Assembly: GCF_030272615.1 (NCBI RefSeq)
Contig: NC_081414.1
Coordinates: 525,985,137-526,049,136, forward strand
Origin: Cryptomeria japonica
Lineage: Eukaryota; Streptophyta; Pinopsida; Cupressales; Cupressaceae
DNA: 64,000 bases
Direction of reading: 5' to 3'
Position numbers and translations under genes: made by a program. Of this stretch, positions 9,799 to 21,284 are shown in pieces (the first letter of the stretch is position 1; every line of letters starts with the position of its first letter). The notes beneath the pieces were generated by a model. The model was not told the origin of the DNA, made no database searches, and saw nothing but the letters and a program-made list of their open reading frames with translations.

Positions 9799-12377
9799 AT
9801 GAGCCAGGAGACGAGTGGTATTGGAGGTTCCAAGCCCAAGCCCAAGGCCATGACAAGTGGAGCAGGAGGACCTGGAGGTTCCAAGGCCAGTGCCACTGAG
9901 GAAACGATGGTTAAGAAATACAAAGAAGAATTTGTAGATTTGATGCCAGGGACTTCCGTTGCTTTGAATACAAATCATTTGGCATGGAGAGATTTATGGA
10001 GCCAATGCAGAAACCCTACCACGCTTAATATGAATGGTTCTGCTCTGTTTCATTATTTCTGAAAAATAGGGTTAAGGGTGTCTCGATGTCAAACCCTTGT
10101 GATTTAATATGGCAAAGTTAATTGTGCCAGATGTGTATGTTGATGTGGATTTGATCAAAGAGTTGGCCAAACGCTATTGCCCAGTATCTAGGGTAATTAG
10201 AAGAAATAACCCATCTGCCCTAGTTTCAATTAACAGAGCTAGCTTTGTTGAAGCTTTCCAGATTACTGGTGCTGCATGTACAAATATAGATTTGGAGCGG
10301 ATTGCAGAGGATTATGACAAATACAAAGGTGTTATCAAGAAGCATGCAATGCCCAGATACATGCCTAGGGTGAATAGGAAGCCAGTTATAATTCCAGAGA
10401 GTATTGAACCACCATTTGGCATCACACCTTTCCACCATTATATGCATTGTACAATCTATGGATTATGCAGAGTGTTGGGTTTTGATGGAGATTCAACAGT
10501 GTCAGCTGAATTACTGACTATGGCCATGGACATTCAACACCCAGATGTTAACAAAGATTACGATTATGTGGGCTATGTGGTTGAACATATTCATAATGCT
10601 CTAGTTGAAATTCAGAGTGGTGGTGCACCCAACCCTACATTCAAGCATTATTAATTGCTGATGCATTTAATCTTGTTCTATAATGTTGAGTTCATGGATA
10701 AAGAATTGGAGCTTTTCAAAGAAGAATTGGGTGTCTTAATGCCAATACAAAGATGGACCCAGGTTTGGGACAATAGTTCTCCCCATTCTTCTTTCCTTTC
10801 TTTGAAAATTGGATTGTTTCGCCAATTATGGAAATGCTAGGAATAAATAGGGAACGCCTGTCAATTAATGTTAGGAGAGTTTTGAGACCATACCAGTTTG
10901 TTCCAAACTCGTCTATTTCACATAACTGGGGGGACTTTTATTTTTTTGATCTTTATTGTGATGAGACTCTATGGGTGTCCTCAGCCTCCCCATATTTTAC
11001 CAAAATTTGTTCCAATTAGGATTGCTTTTATGGAATTTATCTAGCAATTGACCCTAGTTGAAAAAGAATACCTTGATAAACACAGGAAGGGTTCTCTTCT
11101 TCCTAGGCTTTGGGTTGCGTCTGATTTTACCATTGGTAGGAGTTCCTTTGATGAAGTAAACAATTTCCTTAAACAGTATAGGTTGGTTAATGTTGTGTCT
11201 AGATTCTGTGATTTAGAACAATTTATTAAAGTTGCGATGCCAAAAATGACACCTTGGGCCACAATAAAGGACCATGAATCATTGGATGATGAAGATGTGG
11301 TTAGAAATTTGCTGAGAAAAGATGAAGTACAAGAAAGGAGAAGAAAATGGAAAAATTTGATGAGAGTTGAAGCAGAATTGTTGGCTGCTGACCCTAGTTT
11401 CTCAGGTTTTTGCCCTGATAGCCTGTACCTGGAGAGGATTAACAAAATGTTGAGTTTATATGAAACTCTGATGGAACAAATGCCTCAAATTCTAGATTCA
11501 GAAGTGGCTGCTCAGCAGCAACTGCAAGACCCCCAAGATGGACATTCTTCACATGGCAAGAGACCACTTATTGTGTCTGCTGATGATGTAAAGAGTGGGG
11601 ATGAAGTTCAATCTACCCGAGTGCCAGCAGAAAAGAAATAAAAAACCAATGAGGTCGGTACAATTGTGAGGAGAGACCCTACTAGAGAAATTGTTATAGA
11701 ACAAGGACAATACTTTCATCAAATAAGGACACATCTCAGAGAAGCAAGGCAGAATGAAGAACAGGGAGAAACAAACGAAGTCCTTGCTCAAGGCTTTGAT
11801 GAGCGTGTGATGTTGTCAAATGAGTTCATGAAAGATGATGACTTTATTAAGTCAGATGAATTTAAAAGTTTTTTGACAAGATTGAAATGAAAACAATTAA
11901 GAGAAAATCTGATCATAGAGGAAGCAAATGAAGAAAAGAAACAAGAGATCATCAAGGCACTGCAGGAATATGATCCTGACAGGGAGCAAATATCTGTGGA
12001 ACATGCAAGACAATTGATTAAGAGTACTGGTATGATTATGATGCCTGACTGGGATATCCAATCTATTTTTATTATTGATCAGATTAGGAAGCAAGAGGAC
12101 CCAATGTTTAAAACTGAATTTGAAATTGGAGATGTAATAAGAGGAACATGATTTAATCCTAAGTCAAAGACACTTGCTGCTTGGTCTTTGGCCCCTTCCA
12201 CTCAAAAGCCCCACGTTCTAAATATCCAAGTAGAAAAGAAAGCTGTCAGAATGATCTGGAACTTGCAGAACACAACTGACACGAAGATTGCCTCATTTTT
12301 GACTCAAGTGTCTTTCATGAATTTATAAAAAATAGATGGTCGTCTCATCAGGGATATTTGGAACTTTTAGAACTATT
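9799..12377 (+). pseudogene. Unrecognised large protein gene, broken
   Basis: I do not recognise this family. Joined across breaks it would give about 860 residues. The probable start MSQETSG (9799) opens a Gly/Ser/Lys-rich tail; a globular part follows from about 10080 (DVYVDVD, KRYCPVSRVIRRNN, PPFGITPFHHYMH, GLCRVLGFDGD); the rest is rich in Glu, Lys and Gln and probably helical (11048-12370). Most of it is in one frame, with frame changes near 10062-10109, 10800 and 10970 and stops at 10652, 11039, 11639, 11888, 12149 and 12326. Composition is protein-like even past the stops, which argues for a real gene that decayed. I see no catalytic motif, zinc finger, signal peptide or membrane segment. 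It could be a lineage-specific mobile-element protein (a gag-like or accessory product) or a dead host gene. Confidence 0.6.
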
Positions 12378-12599
12378 ACCATGATTCAAAAAAGTTATGA
12401 CTATCCAACTTTGTGAATGTTGACATTGCTTACAGCCGACGATGCTAGTTTTTCTTAGGTGCTTGGGAAGTCGACAGTTGTTAGAACTTTAGAACCATGG
12501 TGGCCAGACTTGAAAACATGTGACTTAGCTAACAAACGTGTAATTTGACAAAGGAGGAAATTGAGAGTCGACCTTTGAAGTGAGGGTGAAATGAGAGTT

Positions 12600-12910
12600 T
12601 AAAATTAGGGGTAACAATATTAACCATAACTTCATCACCAACATTGAATTTTTTGAGCTTCTACTTTTGATTTGCCTTTGTCTTGTACTAAACAATGATC
12701 TTACTAATGTGCTTTCTTACTTCTTCATGTAAGTTCTTCACATGCTTTACAAATTCTTCACATCCACACTCCTCTTTTCTCCTTTGTCTATCTTCCTCAA
12801 CTCATAAGCATTTGTCGAACTACTCTCATATACAATTTAGAATGGGGATTTACCAATACTCTTATTTATAGAACTATTATAAGAAAATTCTACCTTGTTA
12901 GGCTCATTTT
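12600..12910 (-). pseudogene. Ty3/Gypsy integrase C-terminal fragment
   Basis: Read on the minus strand, this stretch gives an integrase-end pattern: VEFSYNSSINKSIGKSPF near 12900-12845, a stop, IVYE, then ELRKIDKGEKRS, a run like LHEEVRKHISKI near 12730, and KKFNVGDEV near 12640. The YNSS..SIGKSPF and FNVGDEV motifs are typical of the integrase core end and C-terminal domain of plant Ty3/Gypsy polyproteins. Stops and a lack of flanking pol mark it as a scrap. It ends about 120 bases before element F, so F may have landed in the same dead element. Confidence 0.7.
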
Positions 12911-13028
12911 GATATGATAAAATTTAAACTTTTTATATCAAAACGATAAGTGTTGTTAGGCATTAAACATTTGTTGATTCAATTCTAGTTGTGAAATGAT
13001 AATTCCACATGTGTTATATACTCATTAT

Positions 13029-13774
13029 TGTTAGAAAATAATGCTTTAAACCCACATGCAAATAATCCATTTCCCACATAACCCATGAGAGAAACGAACA
13101 TATACAAGCTTACGAAATCACCAAAATGCAAAGATCAAAATAGACAAGCCACAAGATAATACAAGATATATCCTGGGAAAACCCTTATGAGGGAAAAACC
13201 CAACCTCCAAAAGCATCCATACTCCATCATATTAATCAGCCATAAAGCAACATAGAGTTACAATGAATACCTTCGAACCATCAAGCTCTCCAATGCATTC
13301 CCATGTGCATGAATCCACACATCTAATGCCATGATTCTCAAATGCAATCCTCCAAAGGACTCAATACAATGACAACCCAAAACCACTAGCCAACCTTAAC
13401 TACTAAACATTTGCTTTCTTTTATAGACAAAATCTCACACAAAAACAACTAGTGGTAAAGTAAAACCACGTGTCACAAAACTACGTGCTCACAACTACCC
13501 ATGACCACATATTTAATATTGGGTACTAAGTTTTCTCTTTTTAAATATCTTTCCCCAATATTAAATAATTACAATATAATATCCCAATGTTACAATACAA
13601 CTCATCAAGTGGCCCTAAGAACATTCCAAAGGAATCTCTACATGTTACACATCCATGTGCAACATCAAATAAATAAAATATTACAATTACATGTCCATGG
13701 GAAACTCACATAATAGATAAATATTACAATTATAACATTATTATGTAAGGTGTACAACACCTTATTTACCAATA
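13029..13774 (-). repeat. 3' LTR of element F
   Basis: It begins TGTTAGAAAATAATGC and ends CCAATA, where the partner LTR ends CCAACA, consistent with a single C-to-T change in the terminal CA. It contains the block ACCCTTATGAGGGAAAAACC near 13187-13206. Confidence 0.88.
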
Positions 13775-13788
13775 TTCTCCCACTTGTT
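13775..13788 (-). promoter_or_regulatory. Polypurine tract of element F
   Basis: On the minus strand ACAAGTGGGAGAA directly abuts the 3' LTR. The AAGTGGGAG core is the usual plus-strand primer form in plant Copia-type elements. Confidence 0.8.
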
Positions 13789-16026
13789 GTATACATTGCA
13801 TAAGGGTTAATCAATGAAATACATCATCATAGCCATACATGTAACCACATGAATCTCCAACATGCTCTCATTCTCCAAAAAGATACCTACAATAAAACCA
13901 AGTGACCACCATCTCAAGCAAGAAATCCTCTCATCCTCCAACATGCCACCTATGGAAGAAAAGGAACAAGCCAAGGTGAAGATGCATCAATCCATGAACA
14001 CAAGCATAAAATCCAATGTGATAACAAAGGCTCCAAGTTGATATCATAAAGTAAAAACCCACATGATCATAAATGACATCCACAACACATGCCAATACAT
14101 CCAACCATCCATACCTCCTAGGTATAACGAACATTAGTAAGCTCATGCCAATACCCTATCAACCCATAAACCACAATCAAGCTCCCTGTATCAAAACCTG
14201 TCAATGAAGTACATACATATCTAGGAACTCCCAATGCATGGGTAATACCGAATTTGAAATGAAGCTCAAAGCATATCAAGTCTACCAATAACCGCTCATA
14301 TCAAGGTGTGATAAGTAAATCAAAACATGTAGTACCAGGAACAATCACAATGATCCACACATGCAACTCAACTGTTGCATACTCTCTCACAATATGTTAC
14401 CATCCCCCCAAACAAGAGAGAATACATAGAATGAAGAGAGGCAACCTATAAACCGTGACCTGTACTTCTACCAACACCTCAAATAAGCAATGTTGTGTCA
14501 AGTATGATCTCCTCCAAAACACCCAAAAGAAAAGCCAAACCAACACCTAAAACCCTTGTTCAATCTCTTATATCAAACCAACATAAGTATCATGTAATGC
14601 TAACATGTATGTAAGCCTCTCATAACCAATAAGATCAAACTCATAATAACAATCCCTAATGAAGGAAATTAGCCCACTAAACCATCTCCTAACATCCTCA
14701 TATTGATATCATAATATCAAACCATATGCACAAGGAGATAACCAATGCTATACATCTCTCAAAATGAATCCTCTAGAACTAAACATCTCCATAGCTCAAG
14801 ATCCATATCTATGAAAGATAAGCATAAACATAATGCACTTGAAAGGAAACAATGAGAAATACATGTTAAGTAGTAAACTGTCGAGTACACAAAGAGTGGG
14901 GAATGAGAATGCTCATCAAGCTATCCAAGTCATCATGACTCATACTAAGAACAATCTCCTCTCAAGTCCATACCAAGTGAATGCTCCTTGGACTTCCTGC
15001 TAAAAAAACCAACCTTCCCAACACATGTCTCTAATCACAAGAGAATACTAGCATCACCAACATCTCCATGTATCCATGAGCGCATGTAACTGATAAATCC
15101 ATGCCACACTCCAAATGCAAAAAAACACCATCATGAAGTACCAAGCAAATGATCATACACTCAATACAAAGAGAACCAACCAAGATCAATGTTAAAGATC
15201 CAACTAGCTAAATCAAGAACATAAACATGACAACATGATCTAACCATCTCCTCCGAGGAGATAACATGCTCCATATGAACATATCAAATAACCATATCAT
15301 GCCAAACCTCTAATCTAGAATCAAAAGTGCATCATGACATAATACCAACCACCCTATCAAGAAAGGATAACATGTCAAATGAAAGCATAAACCACACCTC
15401 AACCAAGGGCTCCATGAGTCCTCCAAGATGTCCACATTATCAAATATCATGAAGATCATATACTCCAAGTGAACATAACATGGTCTCAAGAGAAATGTAT
15501 CATGCCAAACTCTAAACTGGTAATCAAGAGTAAACCATGACATAATAACAAACATACTCTAAACCAAATATCACCTATAACCATCTCAAATCAACATTAA
15601 GATAACCATCTCCTACTAGTGCACCCGTGAATGTGAAAGACCCTTTGCAACAACAAGATCAAGAGCTCCTCCAATGTCTACACACTAAGAAGATCATCCG
15701 CCATCGAATGGTGAATACACATCATTACCAACAACTCCTACTGAACTATGATACCGAGTTACACATGGCATCATGGCAACCATCTCCTAAATGAAGAACA
15801 TCTAGGTCTACACACATACAACTCAAAAGTCAATAACATCAAGTGCAACCGTGAACTCCAAGCCAAGGAGATACATACAACCGCCAATAAAACCACCAAT
15901 CAAGAATCAATCCTACACCACCAATACATCTTTGTCAAAATCTCCCACTAAAAGTGTAACCAATGAATAACCAAGCTATCATGACATTGTGATAAACTAC
16001 ATGCTACAAGTCCCAATGCCAACCAT
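13789..16026 (-). other. Interior of element F, left part, non-coding
   Basis: C- and A-rich DNA with many short CCATGAAC/ACATGATC-like words and no recognisable protein motif. Minus-strand frames at 13931-14146 and 15310-15555 are under 85 codons, rich in aromatic residues and Cys, and match no retrotransposon domain. Confidence 0.6.
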
Positions 16027-16224
16027 CCATGTGTTGTCCTTGTTTTTGGCTATGTCACAAAAATAGGAAAACCCCTACAAATTTTGTCTAATTTGTATTC
16101 CATGTGCTCTAAGCATTCTTTTCGAGGTAGTCTTCATTCTCCCTCTGGTGTGATTTAGGACCCTCAATTCTTGATTCAAAGGTTCTAGTCCTTTTTTGGG
16201 TCTTTTAAGTTAGTTTTTGTGTTT

Positions 16225-16950
16225 TGGTGTAAATCGGGTTCACAAATCCAAATTACACCTCTTTTGTGCACACAAGTGTAAATCGGGGTTACAAACCCGA
16301 ATTACACTTCCCTTCGAAAATTTTAAGGTCCAATGCAAATCAGGTTTATAACCCCAATTTACACCACTTCATATCCATGTAAAAACTCATGTTAGGTGTA
16401 GGTTAGGTTTATAAACCTGAACTACACCTAAGGCCTAAAATTTGTCAAACCTGTTTCTAGTGCAAGGTGGGGTTACGACCCTGACTTACACCAAGCCCTT
16501 CCCTTTGGGTGTAAGTCAGGGTTGTAACCCCACCTTACAACAACGTTCATACAGAAGCAAAATGGTGTATATCAGGATTACAACCCCGATCCGCACCAAG
16601 TCTCCCCTTCATGGTGTATGTCAAGGGTATAACCTCGACTCACATTGTTTTATTTTGCGATATTCCCAAGTTCTTTCACATGGTGCATGTCGGGGGTATA
16701 ACCCCACCATACATCATGGTTCCTTCCCATGATGCATATTGGGGTTATAACCTCGACATACACCAAAATGCAGTTTTCCTTTCCTTTGCTTTGAGCGAGG
16801 TGTAAATAGGGCTTATAAGCCCAATTGACACCATTTAGTATTGTTTATCTTCCCTAGGTGCCAATTGGACATTCAAGCCCAATTTACACCATTTTATATT
16901 TTTGAGTCTCTCAAGTGCAAATTAGACTTATAAGTCCATAATGCACTTCT
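16225..16950. repeat. Array of about 13 imperfect hairpins
   Basis: Each unit is a palindrome of about 34 bases of the form GGTGTAAATCGGG..CCCGATTTACACC, with a short loop often holding TTATAA or TTACAA. Units start near 16225, 16275, 16331, 16395, 16458, 16508, 16563, 16612, 16681, 16730, 16799, 16857 and 16913, with 49-69 bases from start to start. Stem sequences drift between units while pairing is largely kept. Short frames crossing it (16442-16805) are by-products of the repeat. Confidence 0.85.
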
Positions 16951-17339
16951 TAAACCCCAATTGGCAATTTTTGGTCTTTTTTGTCTAACTTCGGAAATTC
17001 TTCAAATCCATTCCTGCAACTCCATTTCAAGACATCACAAGCCATACCAAGCAAGGACATGAAGACTTTATTGGTGAAGAATTTTGGAAACAAGATGAGG
17101 CTCCAGACACTTAGTCATTTTTATGCATCTCTAATCTAGTGTCATTTTGTAATCTCAATCGACACTTCCAATGTCATTTTGTATACACACTTTTGCATCT
17201 AGAATGTGCACAAGTTCTAAGTCAAATATGACTCTTCTTTGATTTAGTCATATTTTTCCTAGATTATCTCATTGCACCTCACCTATACATATATGAGGGT
17301 GCTCATTGTAAATTTTATCTCTTTGTAATATTTAATCTT

Positions 17340-17990
17340 ATGCAATGAAACTCTACCGAAGTGAAGAGCAAAAGTGAAACTTTGAGTTCATATTGTTGTT
17401 TTACAAATTTTATCAAATAAGAAGACAACTTTGGCATTTAGAATTTGTGTTGGATTCACTGTGATTTATGGTGAGAGTGTTCTTACGTCATTCTTGTGAT
17501 AAAATCTTATTGTGATCAAATAAAAGCATTGTGTTGAGAATATATTAAAGAGTAGAATAACTGTTGGCTTGCAAACTTTGTGTTACATTTAAGCTCTTGT
17601 TAGATTAAAAAAGTAATTAGTGTAAAAGGTAACAATTTGAAGACTTTGAGCTTCATCTTATTATTTTGAGAAAAAGTTAGTTGAATTGTAATAAGATAAC
17701 ATTTTGAAGACTTTGTGCTTTGCTTCATTATCTTGGTAAGGAGGTGGTGATTTGAAGACTTTGAGCTTCATTTTGTTATTTTCAAGAAAATATTATCAAA
17801 ATTGTAATAGGATATCAAGATAGAGACTTTGTGCTTTTCTTTGTTATCTTAGTACACACTATGGCTTATAGAAGTTATTTGAAGAAGGTTGATAGGATTA
17901 TAGTGATTACAAGGCTTTGAGCTTGAACATTGTTTTTTCATCTTGGAGAAGCAATAGGGGACTTTGAGCCTTCACAAAAACTTTGCTTTT
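17340..17990 (+). repeat. Diverged repeats around GACTTTGAGCTT
   Basis: GAAGACTTTGAGCTTCAT and variants with GACTTTGTGCTTT recur near 17380, 17640, 17710, 17755, 17825, 17915 and 17960, often followed by a TTGTTATCTT or TTATTTTGAG-like tail. They look like an old tandem array of about 55-110 bases per unit within the right third of solo LTR G. Confidence 0.6.
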
Positions 17991-18311
17991 TTATTGTTAT
18001 TTTTCATTCACATGCTCTAAGTTATTTTTTTTTGTAATTTCAGAGATATATTAATCATCACTGCTCTGCATTGTAAATTCTTTTCTAAAAAAAGAGGAGA
18101 GAATAGCATCTATTCTAAAGAGACAAAAGGATGATGTACTGCCCAAGTTTAGAATAGGATTCATAGTTAAATTTGTATTTTAAATAGAGAAAGTAGTAAG
18201 TAAAGGGGGAGTCTTCCCTTACAATTAGGAGAGATTCAATCTCACACACTCTAGTTGAAACCACAATTTTGTGAACTTCCCTAGTTTAAATTTTTTTCAC
18301 ACAACACCATG

Positions 18312-20277
18312 TACCAACATCATCCATCCTCTCATCTCAAAAAAAACATACCAATGCACTAATGACCACAAAAAAGGTCAACTAACAAGTATACACCACA
18401 ATGAATCAAACTTGGTGGATATAGGCAGTCTACATCTGAGCCACCCTATTGCAACTAAATAGGTGATCAACCCACACAACTGCATAACTCGTAGGTCAAA
18501 CACTAAAATATGCAAACTCATTATCACATTAGCAAACTACAAACTGAGATATCAAAGAGAATAATCATGTAGACCACAATGACTCAAACACCAAATCAGT
18601 GTTCGATCTGATTTGCCAAACATATCCACAACCAAGTACCATAGTCAAGGAACCAAATATGCATCAAGGAGATAAGAACAACCTCCTAACATCAAACCAA
18701 ATCACCACCGAATCACCACAAACATGACTATGTTGTGTCAATGCAAAACATTTACCTACATACCCATGACACCATAATCATCACCAACACTGCACCTGCA
18801 CTCAACTATCATCCACATGAAACTCCAAGTCTCAAACAATGTCCAAATCATGTCCTCAAATTGAGAACAACTTGTGTACCTAGCACCATCAAAGTCCAAC
18901 TTTGAAAAACACCTAGAAACCTATACCAAGGAGCACCAAATCTGATAATCAATAGTAGCATCATAAATATCTCATAAAAACATGTACTCCCTCAAGGTTA
19001 CGCCTCTTGACTCGTCTAGATGCACTCCCACTCACACCCAGAATCTCAAGTACCTACAAGTGATCAAACAAGTATACACCTATTCATACTCAACAGATTG
19101 ATAAAATAACAACACCATACTGTAGTAGATTGAGCATGCTCTCCAACACCTTTTCAAAATCGAAAATTTGAATTCGTATGCAAAAGTTATGACCAAAACT
19201 GTGAAAAGGAGAATATTTGATTTCTAGGCCCCCAAAACATATCAAAACTGCAAAATCAAGGAGCCAAACCTATACCAAACTGTAGTGCTCAGAATCAAAT
19301 TTCCATCGAGTATAAGAAGTCAAAAAATGGACTCCTTGGATGAAAGTTATGCTCCGTTGAATAAAATCAACCCATTTCCTTTTATGGAAATAATTTGTGG
19401 ATTTTCCAATACTCAAGATCCAAAATCTTATCCATTTTGGTTTATTTATTAGGGCGGATTTAATTGCATTTTATAAACTTTGAAAACCATTTAATAATTT
19501 TATTTGGTAGTTTAAATTTTGAAATGGTGGTTAAAATTTTGTTTAACGCTCATTAGGCGAGGTTGGTGGAAGGGATCCACAATCTGAGGGCCCAACCACG
19601 TCGGCACCCACCGGCCATGCGGGTTGCCAAGGGTCTGCCAATGACATGTACTACTAGTAGTACTTGCCAACAATGCATGTCATTGGCAGGTACTTTGTAG
19701 AAACCTGCGAGTACGTGGGGGGTGGGGGTGGTGACCTGCCTCCCACCAAGATAATTTTTTTTTTTCATTCGCTTTTCAAAAAATCCGACCCCACCATATA
19801 TATTTTTAAATTTTTTTTTTAAAGGTATTTCTGCCGATGGGAAATTTTTTATTTTTTATTTTTTTTCTCTGTAGACTATTTAATGGTCGTCGAGGCCGTG
19901 ATACTAATTTTTTTTGCCTTTTTTTTGAATTGTGACCAAACTAGGACATATTTTATATAAATTTTCATTTCTCAACCAACTTGGATCCAATGGTGAGGAC
20001 CATTTTTGTCCAAGAGGATATTTCTGAAAACTATCCGCAAAAACCCTCATTTAAATGCACATCCAAAGGAAACCCTTTTGACCAAATATTCTCCAAACCC
20101 CAAATCTGCAAACAATCCATCATAACAGAAAACATAAAACCCTCAAATCTTAAATAAAACAACCTACAAGTGTGTTCCATACCTTGTATTGTCCTAACCC
20201 TTTCATGCATAGCCATGGCTTCCACTTTGTACCTCTTCCACTCATGATAGGGTTATAACTTCAAATCAACCATGAAA
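18312..20277 (-). other. Interior of element F, right part (leader side), non-coding
   Basis: In the element's own direction this is the region just after the primer-binding site, where packaging signals and gag usually lie. No gag frame is visible. It holds T-rich runs near 19810-19930 and a compact hairpin at 19636-19688. Confidence 0.6.
19636..19688. repeat. Perfect hairpin with nested palindrome
   Basis: TGCCAATGACATG (19636-19648) is matched exactly by CATGTCATTGGCA (19676-19688). The 14-base perfect palindrome TACTACTAGTAGTA follows the left arm directly. It lies about 600 bases inside the leader side of F. Confidence 0.85.
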
Positions 20278-20289
20278 GCTCTGATACCA
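20278..20289 (-). promoter_or_regulatory. Primer-binding site of element F
   Basis: The minus strand reads TGGTATCAGAGC two bases from the 5' LTR, complementary to the 3' end of initiator methionine tRNA, the usual primer for minus-strand DNA synthesis in plant LTR elements. Confidence 0.88.
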
Positions 20290-20763
20290 CTTGTTAGGAA
20301 ATAATGCTTTAAATTCACATACAAATAATCTATTTCCTACATAACCCATGAGAGAAAAGAACACATACAAGCTTACGAAATCACCAAAATGCAAAGATCA
20401 AAATAAACAAGCCACAAGATAACACAAGATATATCTTGGGAAAACCCTCATGAGGGAAAAACCCAACCTTCAAAAGCATCCATACCCCATCATATTAATT
20501 AGCCATAAAGCAACATAGAGTTACAATGAATACCTTTGAACCATCAAACCCTCCAATGCATTCCCATGTGTCCAAGCATGAATCTACACATCCCATGCCA
20601 TGCTTCACAAATGTAATCATCCAAAGGACTCAATACAATGGCAGTCCAAATCTACTAGCCGATCTTAACCACTAAACGTGTGCTTGCTTTTATAGACAAA
20701 AGCTCACTGGAAAAACAACTAGTGGTAAAGTAAAACCATGTGCCGCAAAACCATGTCCTCACA

Positions 20764-21284
20764 TGTTAGAACATAATGTTATTAGGGATCACATCCTTAT
20801 AACATTTATATATAATGTTCTAATATAAGGTTATAAAACCTTATATATTATATGCTTTATAAGCATATCCCATTTGAAATAATTATAATCTAATAACTAT
20901 TAGATTATTAATTATTTATGAGTGGGGGTTATTGAAAAGGTGTGACTAGTGAAGTCACCCTTCCTCCTATATTTAAGGAGGTTCTCTCTCATTTGAGAGG
21001 TGTGTGAATTTGGAGCTTTATGGTGAGTTGTATCACTATGCATATGAGGTATTATTGGCCATGTGGAAGTATTGGAGGAGTGTCCCCAGGTTCATGTCTA
21101 TTTTATTATAGACTATATTTGTAAGTGTTTTAATTAAATGATGCTTTATGGGGTTTTTTACCCGAAAGGGTTTTCCCCATGTATATCTTGTGTAATGTGT
21201 ACATTTTGCATGTATGTTTCATATTTCATTTACTTTATAATCTTGTTTATAATGATTAGTATCCTTAGACCCTAATTTCTAACA
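20764..21284 (+). repeat. 5' LTR of element H
   Basis: It runs from TGTTAGAACATAATG to CCCTAATTTCTAACA. The 11-base ends TGTTAGAA../..TTCTAACA form a terminal inverted repeat. A TATA-like word, CTATATTTAAGG (near 20970), and a poly-T/AATG region near the right end fit the usual promoter and polyadenylation layout. Confidence 0.92.

Larger units (their letters stand above)
16032..18306. repeat. Solo LTR G, nested in element F
   Basis: A 2275-base insert begins TGTTGT and ends ACAACA and is flanked by CCATG at 16027-16031 and 18307-18311. Removing it and one CCATG joins the C/A-rich interior of F smoothly. With LTR-like termini and a 5-bp duplication but no interior, it is best read as a solo LTR left by recombination between two LTRs. 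It holds a hairpin array (16225-16950), a promoter-like stretch (CTATACATATATGAGGG near 17283) and a repeat-rich right third. Confidence 0.85.

Noticed and set aside
16442-16805. Overlapping plus-strand frames rich in Gly, Thr and His
   Set aside because: They are translations of the hairpin array.
16225-16950. CRISPR-like regular spacing
   Set aside because: Units are diverged palindromes with irregular 49-69 base steps and no unique spacers, in plant retroelement DNA.
19553-19768. A 71-codon minus-strand frame over the perfect hairpin
   Set aside because: The openness comes from the GC-rich palindrome; there is no retrotransposon motif.
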